From assembly GCA_963565915.1 (NCBI GenBank), contig OY751489.1, positions 744,001-808,000 on the forward strand: DNA of 64,000 bases. The letters are read 5' to 3'. Positions 1 through 10,480 of this stretch are shown here, piece after piece. The position numbers and the translations under genes are program-made. Every line of letters begins with the position of its first letter. The first letter of the stretch is position 1. The notes beneath the pieces were generated by a model. The model searched no databases. It was given only the letters and a program-made list of their open reading frames with translations, and was not told where the DNA came from. The DNA comes from Entoloma clypeatum (lineage: Eukaryota > Basidiomycota > Agaricomycetes > Agaricales > Entolomataceae).

Positions 1-1085
1 ATGGAAGGTGATGCCATTATCGATATCCTGAGGAAGAAAGGACCTGCACCAGTAAACCCCAAGGACAAGGATGCTGTATGGACGACTGAGGATGGTTTAA
101 CCATGCGCAACAGGTTAATTGTCGTGCATGACAAGGAACTACAACGCAAAATTGCAGAACTCCACCATGACTCCCGGATGAGTGGTCACCCTGGGCGGTT
201 CAAGACTCGAGAACTTATCAGCCGAAACTACTGGTGGCCCCATTTGACTCATTACGTCAATTGCTACGTTGACGGCTGTCGCAAATGCCAACTCACAAAG
301 ATCTTCCCTCAAAAACCACAAGGCTTGCTCTCACCGAACACGGTCCCGACCTACCCTTTTGAAATCATCTCTGTCGACTTCATTACCAGCCTCCCAGACT
401 CCTGCGGCTATGACTCAATTATGGTTGTCGTCGATCGTTTTAGTAAACGGCTGTACACTATACCGTGCAATAAGGAAACCGACTCCGAGGGAGCAGCACG
501 AATGTTTCATGACCATGTCTGGCGACATGAAGGTCTACCAAAGGTTGTCATCAGCGATCGAAGGGGGCAATTTGCATCAAAATTTACTGGCGAACTCTAC
601 AAGCTCCTAGGGATCTCTCGAAATCTATCCTCTGCCCACCACCCACAAACTGATGGTCAAACAGAACGAATCAACCAAGAAATTGAACAATACCTTCGAC
701 TCTTCATCAATTACCACATGGATGACTGGACTGAATGGCTACCCCTCGCTGAGTTCTCATACAATAACAAAGCAACCAGCGCCACCGGAAAATCACCATT
801 TTACGTGACCAAGGGTCGTGAAGTCAACACAGGAACAGCACCCACATACCGTGGTGAAAGAGTTGAATCACATGAAGAGTTTGCCCTACGCATGCAAAAG
901 GTCCGAGAGGAAACAGAATCTGCATTAAAAGGGGCCGCTGCCGACATGAAGAGATTTTATGACAGGAAGCACAAATTCGAGGAGTTTACAGAGGGTGATA
1001 GGGTCTATCTCAATGCGGAACACATCGTCACTGGTCGACCAAAAAAATCCTTGGATTGGAAACGACTAGGGCCGTTCACAATTCA
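1..1085 (+). pseudogene. G4 chromovirus integrase, left part (interrupted by insertion)
   Basis: Ty3/gypsy integrase, the enzyme that joins element cDNA to the chromosome. The frame is open from the window edge, so upstream pol (RT, RNase H) probably lies outside. An HHCC zinc domain is seen at residues ~54-96 (LHHDSRMSGH, then CRKC), followed by the DDE core: Asp126 (SVDFITSLP), Asp186 (ISDRRGQF) and Glu222 (DGQTERINQ), giving the D-35-E spacing. The usual ISDRGPQF is altered to RRGQF. The natural frame stops at 1085, where a 7.1-kb insertion begins; the ORF runs 7 codons into the insert and ends at 1107. The remainder (linker plus chromodomain) resumes at 8180, and joining the two sides keeps the frame. 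Family assignment is firm; whether the copy was active before insertion cannot be seen. Confidence 0.9.
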
Positions 1086-1105
1086 TCAGGAAAAACACAA
1101 AATGT
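1086..1105 (+). repeat. left terminal inverted repeat of the insert
   Basis: Starts TCAGGAAAAAC. It is 19/20 identical to the reverse complement of 8160-8179; the single mismatch is at position 12 of the repeat. Confidence 0.85.
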
Positions 1106-2461
1106 AAATATAACTGTATTGCACTGAATTATCCGAACTTTGGTATAATATGACAAATTGCGCCAATTATGTCAAACCGGCCAATTTAACTCTTGGGTTC
1201 GGATAATCTAGACATACTTGCATAATATAGTATCTATTTTGCAAGATATAGGATGTTTCTAGCCCGTGAAAGTGTCAATAAAGTGCTCCAAAGCTCAATA
1301 TTAACACACTTTAGGAGAGGATTCCAACAGCTGACCATAAGAAGGCAAACGACTTCAATTGACACATCTACGTAACACACAGATCTATGTAATTAACGAA
1401 GCTAGATGGGCATGGCATGAACTTGCATCCCTCAGCGAGCTCGTCAAGCGCAGGACGTCTGTCCCCAGACAAATTGAATACATTGCGAAGTGCGCGAAGG
1501 ATAGCAGGGTGATGGAAGAGCTTTGCAGGATGTATGGAGCCATCCTATGATAAATTGAGTAAGATACATCATATCTGGGTGAAGTGGGGATACTTACCTC
1601 GCGCTGAGCATAAATACAGGTACTAACATGCTACTAATGGGCTAGTTTGAATCGCGCGCTATAAAGAGAATGATCAAATCAGAAGGGAGGCAAGTGCATG
1701 TTTGCTTACAGTAAGGCATTGAATCGGTTGGTCTGTGTACCAAAGAGCGCGCTGGTTGACTCAGGCGTGCCACGGGTGTGGACGGGGAGCCTCGTGCCAC
1801 TCCTCTTCATTGGCGATGTGTGTTCTAGTTGTTCATGGATTAGTAATATTGAAGCATGAATGGCGAGAAAGAAAACGGACTTTAACAAGGGGACACCTGC
1901 GTCGCGATCGAGGATGTGGAGGTCCCTAGAGGTTTCGTGTGTAATGTCGTGGAACCCGAAGGGCATGCAATGACATGCATTGGAAATTTGAAGCTAGGTT
2001 CTATCACTGTAAGGTAGGTTGGAGGGGTGCAGGGATGGATTGTTTTCAAAACTTACCGGATAGCAAATGGTAGGGGCGCGGAGGGAAAGGTATGGGCAAG
2101 AAGGAGGGAGAAGATGGTGGTTGGGGACGAAAATTGATCACAGCCAAACAGCAACCAAACATTCAACAAAGTTCCAGCGGGGTTTGAAATGACTTTGCGC
2201 AACTTTCAACTGCAACAACCACTTCCACCCACCGCCCACAGTGCACATCATGCGAAGTGAAACATTTTAAACAGTTTGGACATGTCATCCACACGCTAGC
2301 ATACATATTCAATGAACTTGTTTATTGAATATTTATTGAAATTCATGTTTATTGTTCTTGTTCGAGACTTCCTCATTTTAAGAATACTCATTTTATGTCT
2401 GTGAAGTTGTACAAATTATCCCTGACCTCGTAAATGTGGTGATATCATGTATAAAGTAGTC
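1106..2461. other. internal sequence of the TIR element, no recognised gene
   Basis: AT-rich sequence with only short ORFs (for example 1359-1550 on plus and 1706-1966 on minus) that match no family I recognise. It includes the 11-nt inverted repeat at 1128-1138/1197-1207. It looks like non-coding filler of a non-autonomous element. Confidence 0.5.
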
Positions 2462-2466
2462 TATTT

Positions 2467-2775
2467 TGTTGAAGTTCCACCTGGGCGTTAGCCACAGATG
2501 TACTGAGCAACCTGCTACAGTGGAAGTACTCTACATAACCGTTCTAGCCACTTACATGGTTTGGGAGGGGTGAGGCTGGTGAGAGCGGTTGAGGCTGGTA
2601 AGAGCGATGGAGCTGGTTAAGAGTCAAGAGACAACTTGTTGGTATTGACAGTTTCCTGGTCTTATATACTGTACTACTGTTTGTACCAACCAAACAAGTA
2701 TGTAATGAAGATATGTAAAGGTCACGTGATGTAATCTAATCTAATCTAATCTACGTGATGGGAAAAGTTTCAACA
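2467..2775 (-). repeat. Copia-1 3' LTR
   Basis: 309 bp, bounded by TGTTGAA...TTCAACA, so both ends form a short inverted repeat. On the minus strand it carries four tandem ATTAG-type pentamers next to a CACGTG palindrome and a TATATAAG box. It reads identical to 7817-8125. The polypurine tract (2776-2782) adjoins it. Confidence 0.95.
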
Positions 2776-2850
2776 CCCCCCCATATTTAGTACATACTTC
2801 TAAATACATCTTTCTTTTTTCCCACATATATATAGGTACTTTTGTTTCGC

Positions 2851-5800
2851 CTAGTTTTTTATCAATCCGAAGTACGGGATAAACTTGGAAAAGAGGATTT
2901 TTCCCAGATTCTTAGTTAAAAGATCTGCAGGGTTGTTCACTCCTTCAATGAATTCGACCGTAATTATTCCTTCGGAGACTTTTTCTCTGACGAAGTGGAA
3001 TCGCACGTCAATGTGCTTGGATCGTTTCTCGGTTACAGGGTTGGATGCGATAAAGACGGAACCGTTGTTGTCTCCGTAGATCGGTACTGATCCGATCTGC
3101 ATTCCAAGTTCGGCAAGCATGCTTCTCAGCCATGTTGCTGCGCGACTGCAATCTGATAACGCCATATACTCTGCTTCTGTGGAAGAGAGGGCGATGGTCT
3201 TTTGCGCCGATGATACCCATGTCACTGCTCCAGACGCCAGTGATATGAAGAAGCCAGTGGTAGACCTCCTCGTGTTTTCATCTGACGCCCAATCGGAGTC
3301 TGTGAATGCATAGATTCCTTTCCCTGAGTCGCCATCATACATGATTGCGTAATTTTTTGTCGCCTTTAGATACCTGCAAATATCCCTAGCCACTTCTAAA
3401 TGGCGTTTGGTGGGATTTGCGGAAAACTGCGACATTTTGATCACGGCAAAACAGATGTCTGGCCTTGTTCCAATCATCAGATATAGAAGTGATCCGATGA
3501 CGGATTGGTACTTTGATCGGAGTTCTGCATTGGGTTCATCTTCGGACATCATGGGTTTGTAGCCCGTAGGAAGTGGGGTATGGGTGGCGTTAGATTCGCT
3601 CATCCCCATTCGTTCGAGTATTTTCTCAAGGTAAGGTACTTGATCGATGAAGATACGTTTCCCACGTTGCCTTATTTGGATAGAGAGAAATTCTTTCGGT
3701 TCCCCATCAGGCACAAGGTGCCCTAGGTCCCTACATTCCCATGTGGTCATGAAGGCCTTTTTCTTCTCTAGCGTATATTCCCGGTTTGTGCCGAGAAAAG
3801 CAGAGTCGTCGACATAGATGACGGCGATTACAATTTCCCCGCTGGTACTTTTGTGAATGAACACTCCCGCATCAGAGTGAAGCCGGACAAAGCCGAGCTT
3901 TTTCATGGAGGAATCAAGTTCCCTCCACCAGGCTAATGCGGCCTGCTTAAGTCCATATAGGGCTTTGAATAGTTGGTACACGAGGTGTTCTTTCCCTTTT
4001 ACTATGTAGCCCTCAGGCTGTCGCATGTAAATGACTTCACGGAGCGTTCCATAGAGGGAGGCTGATGAGACGTCCAAAAGTGTCATGAACCACCCTTCAA
4101 GGGCTGTCAATGCCAGTATTAGTCGGACGGTTTCGTATCTTACGACTGGTGAGAAGATCTGATCAAAGTCGATCCCTTCCACCTGCGAGAAGCCTTTTGC
4201 GACAAGGCGCGCTTTCAGACGCCCGTCGGATTTTTCGTTATAAACCCATTTGTTCCTTAGAGCTTTCCTCCCTGCAGGCAGGGATACTAGCTCCGTGATC
4301 ACCCCGCGGCGTTTGAGCATGTCTAGCTCTTTACGTTCAGCCGCATACCAGTCTTCTTTATTTGGAAGAGGGTATATGTCTTTATGGGACATGTCGACAA
4401 TGCCAACTTGGACTGATATCGCCTCCATCAGGAGGTCATTCATCCATGCCGTTTGACTGCCCAATCTCCATCTTCGATCTAATTTTTCAAGATCAGACGC
4501 TGGAGTGTCTTCCCCATAGATGCTTCCTGGCATCTTCCGAACTCGTCGTTCCCTGATTGGTCGATCTGGTACTTGCTCGGGTTCCGGAGTGGGTACTCGC
4601 GGTTCGTCATCAGGCTCACTGGCAGGCAATTCGTTGTCTGATTCAGGTTGATCCTGTTCAATGGGAAGTGGGTCATGAGGTGTTTCGTTGTGACTGTCGT
4701 CGTCATTGCTGCCAGGGATGAGATCCTCAAACTCATCAGCCGGCTCTGGGTTTTCCATTTCTGGATGGTTTTCTGGCAAAGGGTCGATGTGGCATCTAGG
4801 GTACTTGCTTTCATCAAAGATAGCTTTCCCACCCATGAAAATCGTGTTAGTCTCAGGATCCATGAAGCGGTATCCTTTGACCCCTGGTTTTGATCCGAGA
4901 TAAATCATCAATCGAGATCTTGACTCCAGGGAGTTTCTGCGTTTTTCTTTTGGGATATATACGTATGCTTGGCATCCGAAGACTCTGATGCTGGACATGT
5001 CGGGGATCTCATTGGTCACCCTGAAATAAGGGGTTTTCCATTCAAGACGCCGCATGGGGGTTCTGTTGTATAGAAATGCTGCATGTTCCAAACAGAATTC
5101 CCACCACATCGGCGGTAAGCATGCATCGAAGCGCAATGCCTGAGATTTTTCCCATAGTGTTCGATTGATCCTTTCTGCTCTACCATTCTGCTGGTGCTGA
5201 TATGGGAGCGTGACGTCGATCAGAATTCCATGATCGGCAAGTGCATCCTTGTATTCGTCGAATTCTCCTCCTCCATCAACTCGCCACTTCTTAGGAGTAG
5301 CGGCAAATTGATTCTGGATCATCGCAAGAAACTGTCTTAGTGCCGTAATGGCACCAGACTTTTTCCTAAGCAAGACGACCCAGACGTGGGATGAGAAATC
5401 GTCCAAAAAGGTAAGGAAATATTTGTACTTGTGGTACGATGCCGTGGATATCTGCTTCAAATCCGAATGGATCAAATCAAAGGGTTTGACAGCCCTTGTC
5501 ATTGAGTTAGGATATGACTGATTCGGCATTTTCCCTTTGAGACACCCTGTGCAGCTTTCCTGTGATTTCTCACGTACTAACATTTTGGGTACTCCTTTGG
5601 TACTGGTGGGAATCTTATTGAGCGCCTGGTCATTTGGGTGGCCAAGGCGTTTATGCCAGGTTTCGACAGTGATTTCGCTAGAGATCGTGTGGATTTGGTC
5701 ATAGCGTATTTCAGTGTCTAACCAATAAATGGTTTGTCCGAGAATGTGAGGCGAGAACTGTATTTTGTTCTGTCCTTTGGAGATGTTGATTTCTCCACGC

Positions 5801-5862
5801 ATTCCATCTACTTTGTAACCGTGATTAAGGAAGACACCTAGGGACAATAGGCGTGTGTCCAT
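2851..5862 (-). pseudogene. Copia-1 pol: integrase, reverse transcriptase, RNase H
   Basis: 1003 codons, open to the natural stop. Order: GAG-pre-integrase zinc site (WHKRLGHP ... CTGC), integrase core (DLIHSDL, VDGGGEF, NGRAERINR), a Pro/Glu-rich linker (~350-460), copia RT (KARLVAKGFSQ, YGLKQA, catalytic VIYVDDSAF), and RNase H (FTDSDWASD, SSTEAEYMAL, DNNGS). The RT and RNase H catalytic Asp residues are intact. The reading begins inside what should be one gag-pol frame: a 19-nt deletion relative to Copia-2 between protease and integrase (near 5950) puts protease in another frame. One substitution (SASLYG for SAFLYG in Copia-2) lies beside the RT core. The protein could only be made by frameshift or internal start, so I call it a pseudogene. 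Confidence 0.9.
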
Positions 5863-5912
5863 GTCCGGAATGTAGAAAACAGGTCGGAGAAGATGGGTTT
5901 TTACTTCCCCAT

Positions 5913-7454
5913 TTAGGGTATGCCGTACTGGAACAGCCCCAACTTTCCCTTTGCAGCTGTTTGGACGAATCGCTTAGCCTTGAGAGGCCTGTAGTACGCA
6001 AAGTCTTTAAACTCATGGGTAAAGTGTAATGATGCGCCGGAATCTAAGATCCACTGAGCGCGTTCTCTCTCTTTGCAGTGTGTGCAGGACGCAAAATGTT
6101 TGGTATATTTTTTGTACAGATCATCGCTAAAGAGATCTATACTATCTGCATCGGTACTGGCTAATATATATTCAAACGTCTGTGCGTGATTATTAGCATT
6201 TCCCATTTGGTCAAGTTTGAGAGGAGAATGTGACAAACCGTCAAGTTCGATCAGCCCGTCTTCAAATTGTTCCGGCCCCATCCGCTCGCTTTGATGGTCT
6301 ATGTCCATCATTTTCAGCGATTCTTCTATCGACGGGGCTACGCGACGCTGTTTAGCCGGCCTTTCGTCGATGTCAGGAATGATGGTATCTAGGATACGAA
6401 GATTCAATCCTGAGGGGCGAGCACCAATGCCGCGCGCGAGTTTGCGGACATGGTCGTTCTTTTTCCACACGGATGGTTTTCCAGAAGGAAGCCCGGTGTA
6501 CTGTGACGGAGGGGGGTTCATTCGCTGAAGGAGCGACTGCATTTTTTGAGAGTCTGGCTGGGCGGTACTCATCATTTTTCCGCGCCCAGTGACGGTTGTG
6601 AAGGACGGTGCCGGAAGAGGAGGGAAGTGGATGGCGGGAGCAACAAACTCAACCGTTTCTTCCACATGGTCGGACGCGTTGTCCGCAGTGTTGGCGCTTT
6701 TCTTCTGATTGCGCCAGCGTCCTTTTCCCTTCTTCTTTTCAGAAGCGGTACTATGGTCAGTCGAGTTAGGCTGCTCGTCAGCGTCGTTCTGCGAGGTACT
6801 CGGCTTTTGCTGCCTTTCCCATTTGGGGTCCTGCCCCTTGCGCTTTGTCCCGGAGATTTTCCGGACCTGAAAGAGGGTGGTGGAGAGTGACGACCAGGCG
6901 TCGGGAATTACATTTGCCAGGATCATTGCCTGCATCAGATCGGGGACGTCAAAGTTCGAATCGGCGAGCCGAGCGAAAAGAGACCCCAAGCGTTCAATTT
7001 CAGGGACGGGGTCGCGTCTAGAGAGTTTGTAGGTGGCGGCGGCCTTGAAGTTGCCGAAGATGACAGCCGGGGATACCTTGGAGTAGGCATCCTTTAATGA
7101 CTTCCAGGCGTCTTTTGAGGAAGTGGCGTCCTTGATGTGGCGTCTGATCGCCTCGGAGACCTTCAGGCGTATCGCCCCAAGAGCTATGTCGTCGTCCCTG
7201 ATCCAGGCTTTTTCTTCCTTGCGGAAGCCGGGCTGGTCGACCGTGGTAGCCAGCACAGGGGGAGCAGTAGCAGTGGCTCCAGGGGTGGAGACTGTGGTGG
7301 TGAAGTCGGCGATAACAGGGCGGGGGATGTCGCCAGAAACAAGGCGCCAGGCTCCTTGATGGAGGAGGTAAGACTTCATTTTCTCGGCCCAGCTCCGGTA
7401 GTCGATGCCGTCAAAGGCAGTGATTGTGTCGAGGGCAGAACGAGAGGTAGACAT
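5913..7454 (-). pseudogene. Copia-1 gag and protease (frameshifted end)
   Basis: Gag polyprotein of a copia element followed by the aspartic protease. I chose the ATG at 7454, shared with the start of Copia-2 and Copia-3 (MSTSRSALD), rather than an upstream ATG in the leader. Visible parts: UBN2-like gag core (WAEKMKSYLLHQ, AIRRHIKD..WKSLKDAYSK), a Lys-rich segment (KKKGKGRWRNQKK), and the protease active site WILDSGASLHFT. Compared with Copia-2 it lacks 35 residues in frame between QV and RKISGTKRKG, and a 19-nt deletion just after protease shifts it to a quick stop. No CCHC knuckle is visible. Confidence 0.88.
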
Positions 7455-7804
7455 TGTAGATGAATCTAAAAAAGGGTTCCCAATCAGTGATGTGTTATGA
7501 ATATGATTCAAGAAAACAATTAAATGATTCCTTATGACATATTCCCTTTAGGAATAGCGGTCACGGGAAAGCCCTTTATATGTCAGAAACGTACAAGGTG
7601 CGATCAACGTTTCCACATGGAGTGTACTAGGTCAATCCCCTTCGGGACGCCTCATGACAGGTACTTGTCGTAATGACGTTCCCAGGTTCATGTGTGAAGA
7701 AGTAAGACTCAGAACCTAGATCTTTCGATCGGTTCTTCGCCAACCAGGGTAGAGTGGGCAGGTACTCGCTGTTGCCAGCGTTTCCCAGGTCCCTCTGCTA
7801 TCCG

Positions 7805-7816
7805 GGGCCCATAACC
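7805..7816 (-). promoter_or_regulatory. Copia-1 primer binding site
   Basis: GGTTATGGGCCC on the minus strand, directly after the 5' LTR. It matches the anticodon region of initiator tRNA-Met, the cleaved half-tRNA primer known for Drosophila copia, rather than the tRNA 3' end. The same 12 bases follow the LTRs of Copia-2 and Copia-3. Confidence 0.85.
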
Positions 7817-8125
7817 TGTTGAAGTTCCACCTGGGCGTTAGCCACAGATGTACTGAGCAACCTGCTACAGTGGAAGTACTCTACATAACCGTTCTAGCCA
7901 CTTACATGGTTTGGGAGGGGTGAGGCTGGTGAGAGCGGTTGAGGCTGGTAAGAGCGATGGAGCTGGTTAAGAGTCAAGAGACAACTTGTTGGTATTGACA
8001 GTTTCCTGGTCTTATATACTGTACTACTGTTTGTACCAACCAAACAAGTATGTAATGAAGATATGTAAAGGTCACGTGATGTAATCTAATCTAATCTAAT
8101 CTACGTGATGGGAAAAGTTTCAACA
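7817..8125 (-). repeat. Copia-1 5' LTR
   Basis: 309 bp, reading identical to 2467-2775. It is flanked on its outer side by the TATTT duplication (8126-8130). Confidence 0.95.
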
Positions 8126-8159
8126 TATTTCGCAACATCCGCATAATTTAGCCAAATTG

Positions 8160-8179
8160 ACATTTTGGGTTTTTCCTGA
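8160..8179 (-). repeat. right terminal inverted repeat of the insert
   Basis: Ends TTTTTCCTGA; inverted counterpart of 1086-1105 with one mismatch. The CTGA end is followed directly by the T of the host integrase codon. Confidence 0.85.
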
Positions 8180-8528
8180 TGTTACAAAAAAAATCTCTTC
8201 GACTGCGTACAAGCTACGACTTCCAGCCACCTGGCGCATGCATCCTGTATTTCACATTTCCAAACTTCGCCGTGTACAGGAAGACATCTTCAATCGGCCA
8301 ACACCAAAAGTCACCTTAAATGTACGTGGCGAGAACTGGACACCAGAGAAGATCCTCGCCTCACGAAAGAAGAATAACGTCAATGAATATCTTGTCAGAT
8401 GGAAAGATCAGGCCACTTGCCGTGACACCTGGGAGCTCGAGTCAAGAATGAATGTAGATGGCCCGAATCTGCTGGCGAACTACAGACGCGAGCAACGCCT
8501 GCTTGCACGATCCGAGCGGTCACCTTGA
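8180..8528 (+). pseudogene. G4 chromovirus integrase C-terminus and chromodomain
   Basis: Continuation of the integrase frame left at 1085: joining CA (1084-1085) with T (8180) restores a His codon and the open frame. It contains the GPF-type tail (KLRLPATWRMHPVFHISKL) and a chromodomain (EKILASRKKNNVNEYLVRWK ... DTWEL). Chromodomains steer chromovirus integration to methylated-histone chromatin. The frame ends at TGA 8526-8528, directly before a polypurine run and the 3' LTR. Confidence 0.88.
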
Positions 8529-8538
8529 CGGGGGGTGA

Positions 8539-8816
8539 TGTGAGGATCTCCTCTCTCTCTCTCCATGCCTCTCCGTACGGGCTCCCGCTCTCCTTGTCTA
8601 TCACTACGTCTCTCGGTGACAGTCGCCGTGTCTTGCTATCGCCGTGTCTCTGTAGTCAGTAGAGTAGGGGTTTCCTAGGGGTTTCCCTATTCCAGAGAGT
8701 ATATATAGGGTATGTACCTAGCCATATCCCTTAGCTAGATCTTCTCGTTCGCTGTGTCATAACATATCAGGCCTGTAACTACAATCGGTGATGTATCACG
8801 GCTCACCTGTAAGGAC
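8539..8816 (+). repeat. G4 3' LTR (right edge approximate)
   Basis: Begins TGTGAGGATC directly after a polypurine run (8530-8535) that follows the pol stop. It has a TATATATA box near 8700. The right end is uncertain: ACA at ~8816 is one candidate, and the word ATATCAGGCCT occurs both inside (about 8765) and just outside (about 8826). No second copy is in the window to fix the border. Confidence 0.55.
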
Positions 8817-9340
8817 AGCATTTGATATATCAGGCCTACTGCCTAGGTTGGGTGGACATGTTACTTACTTTAAATGGCTTTACCTGGCCAGATAATTGGT
8901 TTGCGGGATGCACGAACCTCTCGAACCCAAACCTCATGTTCAGATTCATGTTCGACGACACCCCGCACCGAACCGAACCGCGGTCAGAAAGGGTTCAAAC
9001 TTCAACTTCAGGAGGCGCTTTGATGGCGCGGGAGGATATAGTAGCTGAGCATTGTTGATGGTCGTCACACTCAGGTCAATGCATCACAATGTTTTCCCGG
9101 GAAAATACTCCTTCAACTCCCAAGCTTCAAGGCCCTGACTGTTTCCCCAACGTTTCTTCTCCTCCCTTTTCACGTTTGAGAAATATCATCAGTGTCAGGA
9201 GCGGACTATTTGCTGGTTGCGATCGTACGTTAGGCTTCTCCCAAGCACTTACGGCTGCTGTGAAATCGAGGGCCGGTAGAGTGTACTGGTATAACTTAAA
9301 ATCCAGGATTGCTGTTAATGCTCTCCTCATCGCTCTCATA
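8817..9340. other. no gene recognised
   Basis: Unique-looking sequence between the G4 LTR and the beta-trefoil gene. Short ORFs only; nothing matched a family. The last part probably holds the promoter of the gene starting near 9341. Confidence 0.5.
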
Positions 9341-9981
9341 ATGGTCCGACTCATTGCCATTCACTCTGTGGCCCACCAAGGACAGGTCCTCACCCTCGCT
9401 GGCGTACCCGGAAACCCTGGTGAAATATCCTTCTACTCTCCTTCGACAGTTACCTAACCACTTCTTTACCTGATATAGTTGTTGTTGGTTCGCATCAGAC
9501 TGCACATCCTGATAATAGACAGAGAGTATGTGCTCTCCTTGTACTAGTAGGTGGCTGATGATAAAATGCTTTTTGTCACGTAGTGGACAATGGAGCCTTG
9601 GCATGACAATTATGTCTTCAAAAACATCGCAAATAATCAATACCTTGCCTTGTCTTCCGATAACGTAACAATTATCACAACCACAGGACGCTTCATTTGG
9701 ACTGTGCGCACGGGCGACTCGCGGAGCGTGTATGTCTTGCGGTACTCTTCTGGGACTTCTCGCTTATGCATTTTCTGCATGTCACAGGCTCTACGACGAA
9801 CATAACACGCATCTTGTTCTTGAATTGTCTGGAGGTCTTGACAATGCTAGACCAACCCTCGCCGTCTTCAACAAGGTTCCGAAACAGGAGTGGGACTTCA
9901 TCTCGGGTGAGTGTATGCGCTTTGTTGCATGCCGTGGAGATGAGTCATTGACCTTGTGATTGTTCTTGACGACCAGCCTGA
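9341..9981 (+). CDS. beta-trefoil (ricin-B-like lectin fold) protein, five exons
   Basis: Proposed exons: 9341-9419, 9479-9525, 9584-9729, 9788-9906 and 9977-9981, separated by introns of 59, 58, 58 and 70 nt; the second and third have GTATGT donors, and all end in AG. The joined length is 396 nt, a whole number of codons (131 aa), with no internal stop. Three similar segments are visible, as expected for a trefoil: GQVLTLAG ... NRQRWTMEP, NQYLALSS ... FIWTVR, and HLVLELSGG ... QEWDF, each with the aromatic Q/W signature of ricin-B repeats. Such small single-domain proteins bind sugars or inhibit proteases in mushrooms; which applies here is unknown. The first exon start is the least certain, since a further upstream exon is possible. 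It appears to be a non-transposon gene, apparently intact. Confidence 0.62.
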
Positions 9982-10480
9982 GTTGACTGATTATGGGTCC
10001 TTGGCGTGATTTATGTACTACTGTACTTTTGGTTCACCCAATCCAGTCGCGTTTTGGTTGGTCAATACATGTCGTTTTCTGCCGTTCACCCCATCTGAGA
10101 CAGGCCTTGAAGAGAATTTCCAACCTTTGCCACGAATTTCCACATGATCAGGAAATCGGGGTTCAGGTTCAACAAAGGACCCCCCGAAATGCCCTCAACA
10201 TCCTGATCCCTAAAGAGCCAAAATCCGCAATTTTTATCCGGACGTTTTCTGGGCAATTTGAGGGGTTTTTTATCCGGATTTACCTGAGGACCCCCCGCGG
10301 GGCGATTTTTATCCGGACGAGGGATCAGGCATTTTCGGGGATCTGGAAATTTCCCCCCGTTTGTGCCAGAATCGTATACGAGCGTGTACGGACGGTATCA
10401 ATAATCAGTATCAATCTGGAACCGTTTGAAGGTAGGTTTACGGCTCAGGATGAGATGTATCTACCAGATGGTCTGCAGTA
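9982..10480. other. intergenic, with a 128-bp inverted-repeat block
   Basis: No gene seen. 10202-10329 is bounded by CCTGATCCCT and its reverse complement AGGGATCAGG, and contains three near copies of TTTTTATCCGGA and two runs of CCCCCCG. It may be a small fold-back element or a solo palindrome. Confidence 0.45.

Larger units (their letters stand above)
2467..8125 (-). mobile_element. Copia-1, complete Ty1/copia LTR retrotransposon
   Basis: A full-length minus-strand element of 5659 bp: two 309-bp LTRs that read as identical, a 5-bp target duplication TATTT (2462-2466 and 8126-8130), a half-tRNA primer site (7805-7816), a polypurine tract of seven G on the minus strand (2776-2782), then gag-protease and integrase-RT-RNase H. 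Domain order PR-IN-RT-RH defines copia. Identical LTRs imply a recent insertion. The internal region is nevertheless defective: an in-frame gag deletion and a 19-nt deletion after protease break the polyprotein. It sits inside the 1.43-kb TIR element. Confidence 0.95.
1086..8179. mobile_element. 1.43-kb DNA element with TIRs and Helitron-like ends, carrying nested Copia-1
   Basis: The insert splits the G4 integrase frame exactly between A (1085) and T (8180). It begins TC and ends CTGA, fitting the Helitron rule 5'-TC...CTRR-3' inserted between A and T without target duplication. Unlike canonical Helitrons, its ends are inverted repeats: the first 20 bases match the reverse complement of the last 20 at 19 of 20 positions. 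Removing Copia-1 and its duplicated TATTT leaves 1430 bp, so this is a short non-autonomous element. An 11-nt inverted repeat (1128-1138 and 1197-1207) forms a possible subterminal hairpin on the left; on the right CCAAA...TTTGG could form a weak one 7-8 nt before CTGA. No transposase or helicase ORF is present. The alternative is a TIR element with a 2-bp AT duplication. Confidence 0.7.

Noticed and set aside
1086..1110. hAT or CACTA origin of the 1.43-kb insert, from the CAGG start
   Set aside because: There is no 8-bp or 3-bp target duplication; the restored integrase frame shows none or at most 2 bp.
7123..7463. Plus-strand ORFs opposite copia gag and pol (also at 16027-16945 and 43305-43897)
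   Set aside because: Antisense shadows of GC-rich gag coding sequence, repeated wherever the element occurs.
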